This document shows, piece by piece, positions 18,353-27,828 of a DNA stretch of 64,000 nucleotides. The DNA lies in contig NZ_CP043869.1 of assembly GCF_008630635.1 (NCBI RefSeq), forward strand, positions 2,783,501-2,847,500, in the 5' to 3' direction. Each line of letters opens with the position of its first letter. Position 1 is the first letter of the stretch. The notes under the pieces were generated by a model. The model did not search any database, had not been told where the DNA came from, and was given only the letters and a program-made list of their open reading frames with translations. The position numbers and the translations under genes are program-made. Source of the stretch: Neptunomonas concharum (GTDB taxonomy: Bacteria; Pseudomonadota; Gammaproteobacteria; Pseudomonadales; Balneatricaceae).

Positions 18353-19468
18353 ATGAAATACTTCAAACTACCCGATCTTGGTGAAGGCTTACCCGAAGCA
18401 GAAATTCTGGAGTGGCATGTTAACGTGGGTGACCAAGTGGCAGAAGACCAGCTGCTCGTATCCGTAGAAACAGCCAAAGCTGTGATTGAAGTCCCCTCTC
18501 CACAATCGGGTGTTATCGCTCACCTTTTTGGCGAGGAAGGTGATTCTATCCACACCGGTGAACCCCTTGTTGAATTTTTAACGGATGACGATGATGACTC
18601 CGGCACGGTGGTCGGACAACTCGCCACTGCCGCTGAGACCTCCGGCGAAGATCACTTTATTATCGGCGCCTCACCCAGCACACGCGCCCACCGCCAGCAA
18701 CAAGCCACGACACCGGCCATTAGAGCACTGGCAAAGCGCCTCAATATCGACCTGAGCACCGTGCAAGGCACAGGCAAATCCGGAAACATCACAACAGCCG
18801 ACCTCGAACAAACGGCACGCATCAATACCCGCTTTGGTGCACCTGAACGTATTAAAGGCGTTAGAAAACAGATGGCCGTCAACATGACGCTGGCCAAGGC
18901 AGATATCGTACCCGTCTCCCTTTTTGAAGATGCCAACATAACCCATTGGCCCAACAACACAGATATTACCATGCGGCTTATACAAGGGATCGCCATGGCG
19001 TGCAAAGAGGTACCCATTCTCAATAGCTGGTTTGATGGTCAGAACATTACACTAAGGCAACATGATCACATCGATTTAGGCGTGGCAGTTGATACGGAAA
19101 AAGGGTTGTTCGTACCCGTATTACGCAATATCGGTCAACGCGAAAATGCTGACCTGCGGGACGGGCTGGACCGACTGCGTGCGGATGTCGCACAAAGAAC
19201 CATCCCACCAGCTGAGCTACAAGGCGCAACGATCACACTCAGTAACTTTGGTACGATGGCAGGCCGATACGCCACTCCAATTGTCGTCCCTCCTCAGGTT
19301 GCCATTATCGGCGCGGGCGTCATTAGGCAAGCACCGGTAGTTTCGGGAGATAAACTCGCCATTGGACGCATCTTACCCATCTCTCTGACCTTTGATCATC
19401 GCGTAGCCACAGGAGGAGAAGCCGCCCGTTTTTTAGCCACATTTATTCGAGCATTAGAAGATTCGTAA
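18353..19468 (+). CDS. Dihydrolipoamide acyltransferase (E2) of 2-oxoacid dehydrogenase complex
   Basis: 371 residues from the ATG at 18353, one base after the E1beta stop with GGAG upstream. One lipoyl domain occupies about 1-77 with the lipoyl lysine at 42 (VETAKAVIE). A peripheral subunit-binding domain lies at about 119-155 (PAIRALAKRLNI). The catalytic domain ends with LTFDHRVATGGEAARFL, where TGG replaces the more usual DG after the catalytic DHR. It transfers the acyl group to CoA. No E3 gene follows, so a lipoamide dehydrogenase encoded elsewhere must serve it. Confidence 0.9.
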   Translation: MKYFKLPDLGEGLPEAEILEWHVNVGDQVAEDQLLVSVETAKAVIEVPSPQSGVIAHLFGEEGDSIHTGEPLVEFLTDDDDDSGTVVGQLATAAETSGEDHFIIGASPSTRAHRQQQATTPAIRALAKRLNIDLSTVQGTGKSGNITTADLEQTARINTRFGAPERIKGVRKQMAVNMTLAKADIVPVSLFEDANITHWPNNTDITMRLIQGIAMACKEVPILNSWFDGQNITLRQHDHIDLGVAVDTEKGLFVPVLRNIGQRENADLRDGLDRLRADVAQRTIPPAELQGATITLSNFGTMAGRYATPIVVPPQVAIIGAGVIRQAPVVSGDKLAIGRILPISLTFDHRVATGGEAARFLATFIRALEDS

Positions 19469-19617
19469 ATAATTGAAACCAAATAATCACTACTTATGTC
19501 TAAGAAATAACCGATCTTTTTACCAACTGTGAGCTACACTGACATTACAAGGCGATTAAAAATCAAGGATATATGCAGTGCCTTACCAGCTCGCCAGCCA
19601 ACAGAAGGGTGAACGCT

Positions 19618-21540
19618 ATGGGTATCTTTGAACACTACAAAACACGTTATTCATCAACGACACAAGAAGAGATGTCTTTGACGGAGTATCTCGAGCTTTG
19701 CAAATCTGATCCGATGGCATACGCCAGCGCCGCTGAGCGAATGCTGAAAGCGATCGGTGAACCCGAGCTGGTAGATACAGCCAAAGACCCTCGACTGAGC
19801 CGTATATTTTCCAACAAAGTCATTAAGCGCTATCCTGCTTTCAGTGAGTTCTATGGCACCGAAGACGCTATAGAAAGCGTCGTTTCATACTTCCGCCATG
19901 CAGCACAAGGCTTGGAAGAGCGCAAACAGATTCTCTACTTGTTAGGCCCTGTTGGTGGTGGTAAATCCTCATTGGCAGAACGCCTCAAGCACCTCATGGA
20001 AAAGGTGCCGTTTTATGCCATCAAAGGTTCACCCGTATTCGAATCCCCATTAGGGTTATTCAACCCCGAAGAAGACGCTCAAATCCTGGAAGAGGAGTAC
20101 GCGATTCCTCGCCGATACCTCAAGGGCATTATGTCCCCATGGGCTGTCAAACGATTACATGAATATGGGGGAGATATATCCAAATTCCGGGTCGTTAAAC
20201 TCTACCCATCCATACTCAACCAAATCGCCATCGCAAAAACCGAGCCAGGCGATGAGAACAATCAGGATATCTCCAGCCTTGTAGGTAAAGTGGATATTCG
20301 TAAGTTAGAAGAGTTTCCACAGCACGATCCAGATGCCTACAGTTTTGCCGGTGCACTGTGTCATGCCAACCAAGGCTTGATGGAATTCGTCGAGATGTTC
20401 AAAGCGCCTATCAAAGTGCTTCACCCTCTGCTGACGGCCACCCAAGAAGGCAACTACAACAGCACAGAAGGGATGGGAGCTATCCCCTTTGATGGCATCA
20501 TTTTGGCCCACTCCAACGAATCGGAATGGCAATCGTTTAAAAACAACAAAACCAATGAAGCCTTTATCGACCGTGTGTATATCGTCAAAGTTCCTTATTG
20601 CACACGTATCTCTGAAGAGATTCATATTTATGAAAAACTTTTGGAAAACAGCTCCTTGAGTAAAGCACCTTGCGCACCGGACACCTTAAACATGCTGGCC
20701 CAGTTCAGTGTTCTGTCGCGCCTGAAAGAGCCAGAAAACTCCAATCTTTATTCTAAAATGCGTGTGTATAACGGTGAGAACCTCAAAGACACCGACCCCA
20801 AAGCCAAATCGATGCAAGAGTACAAAGATATGGCTGGTGTTGATGAAGGCATGAATGGCCTATCAACTCGATTTGCCTTCAAAATTCTTTCTAAGGTCTT
20901 CAACTTTGATCCAGCCGAGGTGGCAGCAAACCCTGTCCATTTAATGTATGTACTGGAGCGGGAGATCGAGCAGCAGCAATTTACCCCAGAAGTTCAAGAA
21001 AAATATGTTGGCTTTATTAAAGAGTATATCGCCCCTAAATACATTGAGCTCTTAGGTAAAGAGATACAAACCGCCTATCTGGAATCTTACTCGGAATATG
21101 GCCAGAACATCTTTGACCGATATGTCACCTACGCTGACTTCTGGATTCAGGATCAGGAATACCGTGATCCCGAAACCGGCGATATTCTCGATCGCCAATC
21201 CATCAACGAGGAACTAGAAAAGATTGAGAAACCAGCAGGCATCAGCAATCCAAAAGATTTCCGCCACGAAATTGTCAACTTTGTACTGCGTGCAAGAGCG
21301 AGCAACGATGGTAAAAACCCAACGTGGATGAGCTACGAAAAAATGCGCAATGTGATTGAGAAAAAAATGTTCTCTAACACAGAAGACCTGTTACCGGTTA
21401 TCTCTTTCAATGCCAAAGCCTCAACCGATGATCACAACAAACATAGTGAGTTTGTCAAACGTATGAAAGAGCGAGGCTATACCGAGAAGCAAGTTCGCTT
21501 ATTATCTGAATGGTATATCCGGGTACGGAAATCCCAGTAA
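19618..21540 (+). CDS. prkA: PrkA family serine protein kinase (YeaG-like)
   Basis: 640 residues from the ATG at 19618 after AGAAGGGTGA; the frame extends to 19573 but the family begins with M-x-IF-x-HY. An AAA-like N-terminal domain holds the P-loop LGPVGGGKSS near residue 100, and the C-terminal half is the PrkA kinase-like domain. In Escherichia coli yeaG is induced by nitrogen starvation and stationary phase. The gene heads a three-gene block with yeaH and spoVR. Confidence 0.95.
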   Translation: MGIFEHYKTRYSSTTQEEMSLTEYLELCKSDPMAYASAAERMLKAIGEPELVDTAKDPRLSRIFSNKVIKRYPAFSEFYGTEDAIESVVSYFRHAAQGLEERKQILYLLGPVGGGKSSLAERLKHLMEKVPFYAIKGSPVFESPLGLFNPEEDAQILEEEYAIPRRYLKGIMSPWAVKRLHEYGGDISKFRVVKLYPSILNQIAIAKTEPGDENNQDISSLVGKVDIRKLEEFPQHDPDAYSFAGALCHANQGLMEFVEMFKAPIKVLHPLLTATQEGNYNSTEGMGAIPFDGIILAHSNESEWQSFKNNKTNEAFIDRVYIVKVPYCTRISEEIHIYEKLLENSSLSKAPCAPDTLNMLAQFSVLSRLKEPENSNLYSKMRVYNGENLKDTDPKAKSMQEYKDMAGVDEGMNGLSTRFAFKILSKVFNFDPAEVAANPVHLMYVLEREIEQQQFTPEVQEKYVGFIKEYIAPKYIELLGKEIQTAYLESYSEYGQNIFDRYVTYADFWIQDQEYRDPETGDILDRQSINEELEKIEKPAGISNPKDFRHEIVNFVLRARASNDGKNPTWMSYEKMRNVIEKKMFSNTEDLLPVISFNAKASTDDHNKHSEFVKRMKERGYTEKQVRLLSEWYIRVRKSQ

Positions 21541-21584
21541 GCAGTTGTCATTCTATTCGTTTGCAGAGATAGGGAGTACGGAGC

Positions 21585-22871
21585 ATGAGCTATATCATTG
21601 ATCGCCGGCTCAATAGCAAGAAGAAAAGTGCTGTGAATCGGCAACGCTTCCTTCGTCGCTATAAAAAGCAAATCAAGCAAGCCGTTGAAGGCGCTATTAA
21701 AGAGCGATCTATACAAGACCTTGACCGGGGGGGTGAAGTCACTATCCCCCGCAAGGGCACCATGGAACCTATACTGCACCACGGCAAGGGTGGCAAACAA
21801 ACCCGCGTTTATCCAGGCAACAAAGAGTTTAACACGGGAGACGAGTTCCAACGTCCACAAGGTGGTGGCGGTAGCGGAGGTGGCCAAGGCAAAGCCAGTG
21901 ATCAAGGTGAAGGAGAGGATGAGTTCACGTTCTCTATTAATCAGGAAGAGTTTTTAGACTTTATGTTTGAAGACCTAGAACTGCCCTATTTGGTTAAAAA
22001 ACAACTGCAGGATGTCACCCAGTTTGAAACCCGACGAGCCGGCTTTACTCAAGCAGGTTCCCCAGACAAGCTTAATATTGTGCGTTCATTACGGGCTGCC
22101 CATGCCCGACGCATCGCCCTCGCTGGGCCTAATAGAGAAACCATCAGAGAACTGAAAAAAGCGTTATGGGCACTAGAGGAAGAGCCACCCAGTGATGAGC
22201 GCAGCAAGCAGATGGCAGAACTGAGAGAACAGATCTCGACACTGGAAAAGAGCACCAAAAAACTGCCGTTTATCGATGATTTTGATCTTCGTTATAACAA
22301 CGTGGTCAAGGTTCCAATGCCTTCAAGCAAAGCCGTCATGTTCTGTGTCATGGACGTATCTGGCTCGATGACACAATCCATCAAAGAGATAGCAAAGCGC
22401 TTCTTTATCTTGCTCTATCTTTTTCTGACTCGAAATTACAAGCAGATTGAAGTGGTCTTTATTCGTCACCACACCCATGCAAAAGAGGTGGATGAAGAGG
22501 AGTTTTTCTACTCACGGGAAACAGGCGGCACCATCGTCTCCAGCGCGCTAGAACTGACCGCAGAGATTCTCAAAGAGAAGTACCCACGTTCTGACTGGAA
22601 TATCTATATCGCCCAAGCATCCGATGGCGATAACTGGGAAGGCGACTCCCATAAGTGCTCAAAACTCCTAGAGGAAAAAATTCTGCCCTTGGTGCAGTAC
22701 TATGCTTATGTCGAGATCACCAACGGCCCCCATCAAAACCTATGGGATGAATACGAGCAAGTTCACCAGACGCATCCTGATCAGTTTGCCATGCAACATA
22801 TTGAAGAACTGGCAGATATCTACCCCGTATTTCGTCGATTATTTGAGCGTAAAACCGAGGGGGCTGTATGA
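21585..22871 (+). CDS. yeaH: YeaH/YhbH family protein (UPF0229) with VWA-type fold
   Basis: 428 residues. A basic N-terminus, a glycine-rich linker at about 93-102, and a C-terminal von Willebrand A-like domain with MIDAS motif MDVSGSM (Asp257, Ser259, Ser261). The family accompanies PrkA in E. coli and Bacillus (YhbH) and is needed with it for stress adaptation or sporulation, but its molecular role is not known. The stop overlaps the next ATG by four bases. Confidence 0.94.
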   Translation: MSYIIDRRLNSKKKSAVNRQRFLRRYKKQIKQAVEGAIKERSIQDLDRGGEVTIPRKGTMEPILHHGKGGKQTRVYPGNKEFNTGDEFQRPQGGGGSGGGQGKASDQGEGEDEFTFSINQEEFLDFMFEDLELPYLVKKQLQDVTQFETRRAGFTQAGSPDKLNIVRSLRAAHARRIALAGPNRETIRELKKALWALEEEPPSDERSKQMAELREQISTLEKSTKKLPFIDDFDLRYNNVVKVPMPSSKAVMFCVMDVSGSMTQSIKEIAKRFFILLYLFLTRNYKQIEVVFIRHHTHAKEVDEEEFFYSRETGGTIVSSALELTAEILKEKYPRSDWNIYIAQASDGDNWEGDSHKCSKLLEEKILPLVQYYAYVEITNGPHQNLWDEYEQVHQTHPDQFAMQHIEELADIYPVFRRLFERKTEGAV

Positions 22872-24385
22872 AAAAACAACCCATTTCCACTGGTGCTGAA
22901 TGGACCTTTGACCTGATCGAAACCTATGATCGTGAAATTGGTCGCATCGCAGCCGAATTTGGGCTCGACACCTACCCCAACCAAATCGAGATCATCACCT
23001 CCGAGCAGATGATGGACGCCTATGCCTCCGTTGGACTGCCCTTAAACTATCATCACTGGTCTTACGGAAAGCAATTTGTAGAAACTGAACAACGCTACAA
23101 ACGCGGACAGATGGGGCTAGCTTACGAAATCGTCATTAATTCAGACCCCTGTATCGCCTATTTGATGGAAGAAAATACCATGACGATGCAAGCGCTCGTG
23201 ATTGCGCACGCTTGCTATGGCCATAACTCATTCTTCAAGGGCAACTACCTCTTCCAGACATGGACAGACGCCTCAGCCATCATAGACTACATCGTGTTTG
23301 CGAAAAGCTATATCGCCAAGTGCGAAGAGCGACATGGTGTAGAAGAGGTCGAAGCGATTTTAGATGCTTGCCATGCCCTCATGAACTACGGCGTTAACCG
23401 CTACCAGCGCCCTAAACCACTCACCCCGGAAGAAGAAAAAGCGCGGGTTAACGCCAGAGAGGAATATAACCAACGCCACATTAATGAGCTTTGGAACACA
23501 ATCCCTAAAAAAGAGGGAGATTCTAGTCTCTCAGCACTCCCTCGTTTTCCAGCTGAGCCAGAAGAGAATATCCTCTACTTTATCGAGAAGCATGCACCAC
23601 TTTTAGAGTCCTGGCAGCGCGAGATTATTCGTATTGTCAGGAAGATGGCGCAATACTTTTATCCCCAGAAACAAACACAAGTTATGAACGAAGGGTGGGC
23701 CTGCTTCTGGCATTACACTCTGTTACACCAACTCTACGATGAAGGCTTGGTTACTGACGGCTTTATGATGGAGTTTCTCCACTCCCATACCAGTGTTGTC
23801 TACCAACCTCCGTTTGATAGCCCCTATTTTTCAGGAATCAATCCATACACGCTGGGCTACAACATGATGCAAGACATCAAGCGATACTGCGAAAACCCAA
23901 CGCCTGAGGATAAAGCCTGGTTCCCTGAATATGCAGGCAGTGACTGGAAAGAAACCCTCAACTACGCCATGCGAAACTATAAAGATGAGAGCTTCATTTT
24001 GCAGTTTCTTTCCCCCCATTTAATACGTGAACTTAAACTGTTTACTATCGTAGATGACGCTAATCAGCCTACGCTAAAGGTCTCTGCTATTCATAATGAA
24101 CAAGGCTACTACCAAATCAGAGAAGACCTATCTGCTCAATATAACCTAGGAAACCGGGAGCCCAATATACAGGTCTACAATGTGGATATTCGAGGTAATC
24201 GGTCACTGACATTACGTCACTTCGTACATAACAACCAACCACTCGGTGGCGATACCGAAGAGGTTCTCAAGCACATTCACCACCTATGGGGGTTCGATGT
24301 GCACTTGGAGTCTGTGCAACCAGATAACACCTTAGTACAGAGTTATCATTGCCCACCCAAAGAGTCCCTTGAGTTAAGTGAATAG
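22868..24385 (+). CDS. spoVR: SpoVR family protein (YcgB-like)
   Basis: 505 residues. [33 protein letters not shown] and [18 protein letters not shown] are highly conserved SpoVR segments rich in His and Glu. In Bacillus SpoVR affects spore cortex formation; in non-sporulating gammaproteobacteria it is a stationary-phase protein that acts with PrkA and YeaH. Start overlaps the yeaH stop (ATGA), so translation is coupled. Confidence 0.95.
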   Translation: MKKQPISTGAEWTFDLIETYDREIGRIAAEFGLDTYPNQIEIITSEQMMDAYASVGLPLNYHHWSYGKQFVETEQRYKRGQMGLAYEIVINSDPCIAYLMEENTMTMQALVIAHACYGHNSFFKGNYLFQTWTDASAIIDYIVFAKSYIAKCEERHGVEEVEAILDACHALMNYGVNRYQRPKPLTPEEEKARVNAREEYNQRHINELWNTIPKKEGDSSLSALPRFPAEPEENILYFIEKHAPLLESWQREIIRIVRKMAQYFYPQKQTQVMNEGWACFWHYTLLHQLYDEGLVTDGFMMEFLHSHTSVVYQPPFDSPYFSGINPYTLGYNMMQDIKRYCENPTPEDKAWFPEYAGSDWKETLNYAMRNYKDESFILQFLSPHLIRELKLFTIVDDANQPTLKVSAIHNEQGYYQIREDLSAQYNLGNREPNIQVYNVDIRGNRSLTLRHFVHNNQPLGGDTEEVLKHIHHLWGFDVHLESVQPDNTLVQSYHCPPKESLELSE

Positions 24386-24430
24386 CCATCGCTATACTGG
24401 AGCAACACTTACTACTGTAGAGAAGTCGAA

Positions 24431-24796
24431 ATGGATTGTCTTTTTTGTAAAATTGTTAATCAGGAAATTCCTGCAAATATCATCTATGAAGATGAACACG
24501 TGCTTGCTTTTTATGACATCAATCCTCAAGCCCCCTTCCACGCTTTAGTGATCCCTAAAAAGCATATCAGTACCCTGAATGATATTAGTGAAGCTGATCA
24601 CACCTTAGTTGGCGCCATGGTAGGGGCCGCCGGAAAAATCGCTAAAGAACAAGGCTTTGCAGAAGATGGTTACCGCACTGTTTTCAATTGCAATACCCAT
24701 GGTGGACAAACTGTTTATCATATCCACCTACACGTATTAGGTGGAAAAGCGATGGGCTGGCCTCCCTATCAAGAGACGTTAAAAGCACCAATCTAA
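24431..24796 (+). CDS. hinT: HIT family purine nucleoside phosphoramidase
   Basis: 121 residues. The histidine triad HIHLHVLGG places the three histidines at 97, 99 and 101; CLFCKIVNQEIPANIIYEDE is the family N-terminus. It hydrolyses adenosine phosphoramidates in the cytoplasm. Stands alone between spoVR and the lipoprotein gene. Confidence 0.95.
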   Translation: MDCLFCKIVNQEIPANIIYEDEHVLAFYDINPQAPFHALVIPKKHISTLNDISEADHTLVGAMVGAAGKIAKEQGFAEDGYRTVFNCNTHGGQTVYHIHLHVLGGKAMGWPPYQETLKAPI

Positions 24797-24828
24797 GTGA
24801 ATTTTTACAGGCAATTATGAACAAAAAA

Positions 24829-24858
24829 TTAACATTTTCGTTCATTTTAGCTTAATAC
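24829..24858 (+). promoter_or_regulatory. Candidate sigma-70 promoter of the repeat lipoprotein
   Basis: TTAACA at 24829-24834 and TAATAC at 24853-24858 are separated by 18 bases, about 50 bases before the lipoprotein start. Both boxes deviate from consensus, so this is tentative. Confidence 0.35.
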
Positions 24859-24909
24859 CCTCTTGCCTAGACTGCCCTCACCCAAATAAAACGTGCAGGG
24901 CATTCTGTC

Positions 24910-26001
24910 ATGAAAAAACAAATTTCTACATTCGCTGTTTCGGCTTTAGCTATCGCTGTGTTGTCTGGTTGCTCCGCTACCAATAACACCGCTCAAGTAG
25001 ATGTAAAACAATCTGCTGAGTACAAAGCACTACAACAAGAACTTGCTGCGGCAAAGAGCTTACAAGGGGATGCAAACCGTACAGCACAGCTGGAGTCTGA
25101 GCTGGAACGCCTCACCCGTGAAAGCAAAACAACAAGCTTGCTTCCGCCTAACCCTAAAGCGGGCGAATGCTACGCACGTGTTGTTATTCCAGCAACATAC
25201 GCGACTGAAACGGAAACCGTTCAGGTACGCGCAGAAGGCAAACGCATCGAAACATCTGCTCCTGAATACACCTGGGCAGAAGAACAAGTACTGGTTAAAG
25301 AAGCTTACGAGCGTTTAGAAGTAATCCCTGCAACATACCGTACGGTAACGGAGACAATTCAGACTGCCGAAGCGTCTGAGCAGCTAGTTCGTGTCCCTGC
25401 TAAGTACAAAACCGTGACTGAACAAGTACTGGTTCGTCCTGCCCACACCGAGTGGAAAAAAGGCACAGGCCCCATCCAAAAAGTAGACTCATCGACAGGT
25501 GAGATCATGTGTCTGGTAGAAGTACCAGCCGAGTATAAAACAGTAACAAAAACGGTCATGGTAGAACCTGAAACTGTAAAAACTGTTGCTATTCCTGGTA
25601 AAACTCAAACCGTTACCCGCCGTGTCGTTGATCAACCAGCAACAACACGCAAGATTGTCGTTCCAGCGGAATACAAGACAATTAAAGTACGCAAACTTGC
25701 TAAGCCTGCAGCACAGCATGCAATTGCAATCCCAGCTGAGTACAAAACGATCGAGAAACGTGTAAAAGTCAGCGATGCTTTCTTAGAGTGGCGCCCAATT
25801 CTGTGTGAAACCAACACTCACCCGGGCTTAATTCGTGAACTTCAGCTAGCGCTGCAAGCTAAAGGTTTCAACCCAGGTCGTATCGATGGCGTTTTGGGAC
25901 AAGATACCATGGCAGCCGTTAACGCATATCAAAAAGCAAAAGGTATGGCGTCAGGCCAGCTAACAATTAAAACACTGAAGTCATTGGGCGTGTCTATCTA
26001 A
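24910..26001 (+). CDS. Repeat-rich lipoprotein with C-terminal peptidoglycan-binding domain
   Basis: 363 residues. The signal peptide ends in a canonical lipobox LSGC with Cys21. A short coiled region (30-75) is followed by about seven copies of a motif of the form (V/I)PA-x-Y-(K/R)-T-(V/I) spaced 20-40 residues apart, each followed by a charged strand and a basic or acidic Pro segment. The C-terminus (about 305-363, IRELQLALQAKGFNPGRIDG ... VNAYQKAKG) is a PG_binding_1 domain. It is likely anchored in the outer membrane and attached to the cell wall. The repeat region has no function known to me. Confidence 0.75.
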   Translation: MKKQISTFAVSALAIAVLSGCSATNNTAQVDVKQSAEYKALQQELAAAKSLQGDANRTAQLESELERLTRESKTTSLLPPNPKAGECYARVVIPATYATETETVQVRAEGKRIETSAPEYTWAEEQVLVKEAYERLEVIPATYRTVTETIQTAEASEQLVRVPAKYKTVTEQVLVRPAHTEWKKGTGPIQKVDSSTGEIMCLVEVPAEYKTVTKTVMVEPETVKTVAIPGKTQTVTRRVVDQPATTRKIVVPAEYKTIKVRKLAKPAAQHAIAIPAEYKTIEKRVKVSDAFLEWRPILCETNTHPGLIRELQLALQAKGFNPGRIDGVLGQDTMAAVNAYQKAKGMASGQLTIKTLKSLGVSI

Positions 26002-26020
26002 ACCTTCCAAAACTTCTTCC

Positions 26021-26047
26021 AGAAACCCGCTTTATGCGGGTTTCTTT
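26021..26047 (+). terminator. Terminator after the lipoprotein gene
   Basis: AGAAACCCGC at 26021-26030 pairs perfectly with GCGGGTTTCT at 26036-26045 around a 5-base loop; the right arm runs into a T-rich stretch. It lies between converging genes and may also slow transcripts coming from argO. Confidence 0.85.
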
Positions 26048-26057
26048 GTATAAGCCG

Positions 26058-26672
26058 CTATATAACAGCTAATAGCTCCCACACTAGCCAAAAAGCAATT
26101 CCCCACATCATTAAAGCAACCAGCAGCTCGACCCAGCGCCAAACCTGTGGTCGCCCCAACCAAGGAGCTAATCTCTTAGCTAATAGCGTAAGTGCCACAA
26201 ACCAACTGATAGACGCCAGCATAGCCCCTAACCAAAAACCATACTTTTCAGCACCATGAAACTGGTTACCAATACTACCTAGCAGTACCACCGTATCGAG
26301 GTACACATGAGGGTTTAATAGACTAACACCCAGTGCCGTCAAAATAGCCGCTTTAAATGTGGTTTGCGCTCTGCCTGCTGAAAGTGCCTCAGGGTTAAAA
26401 AAGGCCTTAAAACTCTGCAAGCCATACCAGCTTAAAAATACAACACCGCCGATACACAGTATATTCAGCGCCGCAGGCCATAATTGGATCACAGCCCCCG
26501 CCCCCATCATCCCGATACTGATCAATAGCATGTCAATGGCGATACACAGGCACGCCACCGGCCAATGGTGCTGTTTTTTAACTGCTTGTGCCAAAACAAA
26601 CGCATTTTGTGCACCAATCGCCATAATTAATGCTGCCGCAGACCAGTAACCCTTAATTAAAGACAGGAACAT
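26058..26672 (-). CDS. argO: Arginine exporter, LysE/ArgO family
   Basis: 204 residues and about six membrane segments. The start FLSLIKGYWSAAALIMAIGAQNAFVL contains the family GAQNAFVL motif, and ALGVSLLNPHVYLDT is the conserved central Asn-Pro segment. The product exports arginine or lysine across the inner membrane. It is divergent from an ArgP-type regulator with a 90-base gap, the same pairing as argP control of argO in E. coli. Confidence 0.92.
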   Translation of the reverse strand: MFLSLIKGYWSAAALIMAIGAQNAFVLAQAVKKQHHWPVACLCIAIDMLLISIGMMGAGAVIQLWPAALNILCIGGVVFLSWYGLQSFKAFFNPEALSAGRAQTTFKAAILTALGVSLLNPHVYLDTVVLLGSIGNQFHGAEKYGFWLGAMLASISWFVALTLLAKRLAPWLGRPQVWRWVELLVALMMWGIAFWLVWELLAVI

Positions 26673-26720
26673 AACCTTTCCTCAGTGAGTGAGTAGGGCT
26701 ATGATGTATTCGCCACCAAA

Positions 26721-26735
26721 ATTAGTAAAACTAAT
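26721..26735. promoter_or_regulatory. Inverted repeat in the argO-argP intergenic region, candidate ArgP operator
   Basis: ATTAGT at 26721-26726 and ACTAAT at 26730-26735 form a perfect palindrome with a 3-base spacer in the short divergent gap. LysR-type regulators bind such dyads between themselves and their target. Confidence 0.5.
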
Positions 26736-26762
26736 AAGTTTAATATTACATTAGAGTTTTTG

Positions 26763-27683
26763 ATGCTTGATTATCGACAACTGAAAGCGTTATCCAGTGT
26801 GATTGAAGAGCAAAGCTTCGAGAAAGCAGCGCTACGCCTCAACATCACTCAATCCGCCGTCTCTCAGCGGATTAAGCAACTAGAGGAGTTGATCGGGCAA
26901 GCACTCTTAATACGATCACAACCGATCCTGCCAACGCCAGCAGGAAAAATACTACTGAAGCACTTTCGCCAAGTTGATCTACTGCAAAATGAGGTGATTC
27001 AGTCCCTTAGTTCTACTGAGCAATCGGGCCACACGGTATTATCTATCGGTATCAATGCAGATAGCCTAGCGACATGGTTTTTACCAGCAATTGAACCCCT
27101 ACTTAAACAGCACAAAATCCTGATTGACTTAAAAATTGACGATCAAGATCAAACGCAAAAATTCTTAAAAAACGGCGAGGTCATGGGGTGTATCACATCC
27201 AGCTCTACCCCTTTACAAGGTTGCCACTGTATTCCGTTGGGGGTCTCTGTTTACCGCTGCGTTGCCTCTCTGGAGTATATAGAGCGCCACTTTCCCGATG
27301 GGCCTTCTGCAACAGCATTCCGCTATGCCCCGGTGGTCGAATTCAATCACAAAGACGCACTGCAGCAACGCTACTTAAAACAGTTTTTCAAAGTAAATAG
27401 CGGGACTTATCCCTCCCATAGAGTACCGTCATCAGAAGCCTTTATGGATCTCATCATCAGAGGACTTGCTACCGGCATGGTGCCAGACCAACAAGTCAGA
27501 CCCTTCCTTGAGTCGGGACACGTGACGGAGATATTGCCCAATAGCTACCTTTCTGTGCCGCTTTACTGGCACGTCTGGAATCTCAAAGCCCCTTTGGCCC
27601 AAGAGCTGACACAAACACTGACTCAACATGCAGCCATAGCATTAGAGGATTTTGATGCCCACCCGACACTGACTATCCCCTAA
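26763..27683 (+). CDS. argP: LysR-type transcriptional regulator ArgP
   Basis: 306 residues from the ATG at 26763 (a TTG at 26760 is also in frame). The N-terminal helix-turn-helix QSFEKAALRLNITQSAVSQRIKQLE matches ArgP/IciA, with a periplasmic-binding-like effector domain after residue 90. Divergent placement beside argO supports the ArgP assignment: it senses arginine or lysine and switches the exporter. Confidence 0.9.
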   Translation: MLDYRQLKALSSVIEEQSFEKAALRLNITQSAVSQRIKQLEELIGQALLIRSQPILPTPAGKILLKHFRQVDLLQNEVIQSLSSTEQSGHTVLSIGINADSLATWFLPAIEPLLKQHKILIDLKIDDQDQTQKFLKNGEVMGCITSSSTPLQGCHCIPLGVSVYRCVASLEYIERHFPDGPSATAFRYAPVVEFNHKDALQQRYLKQFFKVNSGTYPSHRVPSSEAFMDLIIRGLATGMVPDQQVRPFLESGHVTEILPNSYLSVPLYWHVWNLKAPLAQELTQTLTQHAAIALEDFDAHPTLTIP

Positions 27684-27706
27684 CAAACGGGGAATCATTA
27701 GACTTT

Positions 27707-27749
27707 ATGATATAGATCACTAATTATTTTTGTTGCAGTGCGTCATAAT
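27707..27749 (+). promoter_or_regulatory. FNR/ANR-type site and -10 box upstream of the phosphate acyltransferase gene
   Basis: ATGATATAGATCAC at 27707-27720 matches the FNR consensus TTGAT-N4-ATCAA with one mismatch per half. CATAAT at 27744-27749 can act as -10 box, giving a start near 27755 and placing the dyad centre at about -41.5, the class II activation position. It fits oxygen-limited induction of the pair downstream. Confidence 0.6.
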
Positions 27750-27828
27750 TCTGCCATTCGACTAGACTATAGTTTGAAAAACATTCCATCCAGCCCACAA
27801 GGCACTATATGGTGAAGGCGATACTATT

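Noticed and set aside
21477..21905. 142-codon minus-strand frame
   Set aside because: Antisense shadow of prkA end and yeaH start.
24910..26001. Repeats as CRISPR or selfish DNA
   Set aside because: The repeats are in frame protein motifs with degenerate DNA and no regular spacer.
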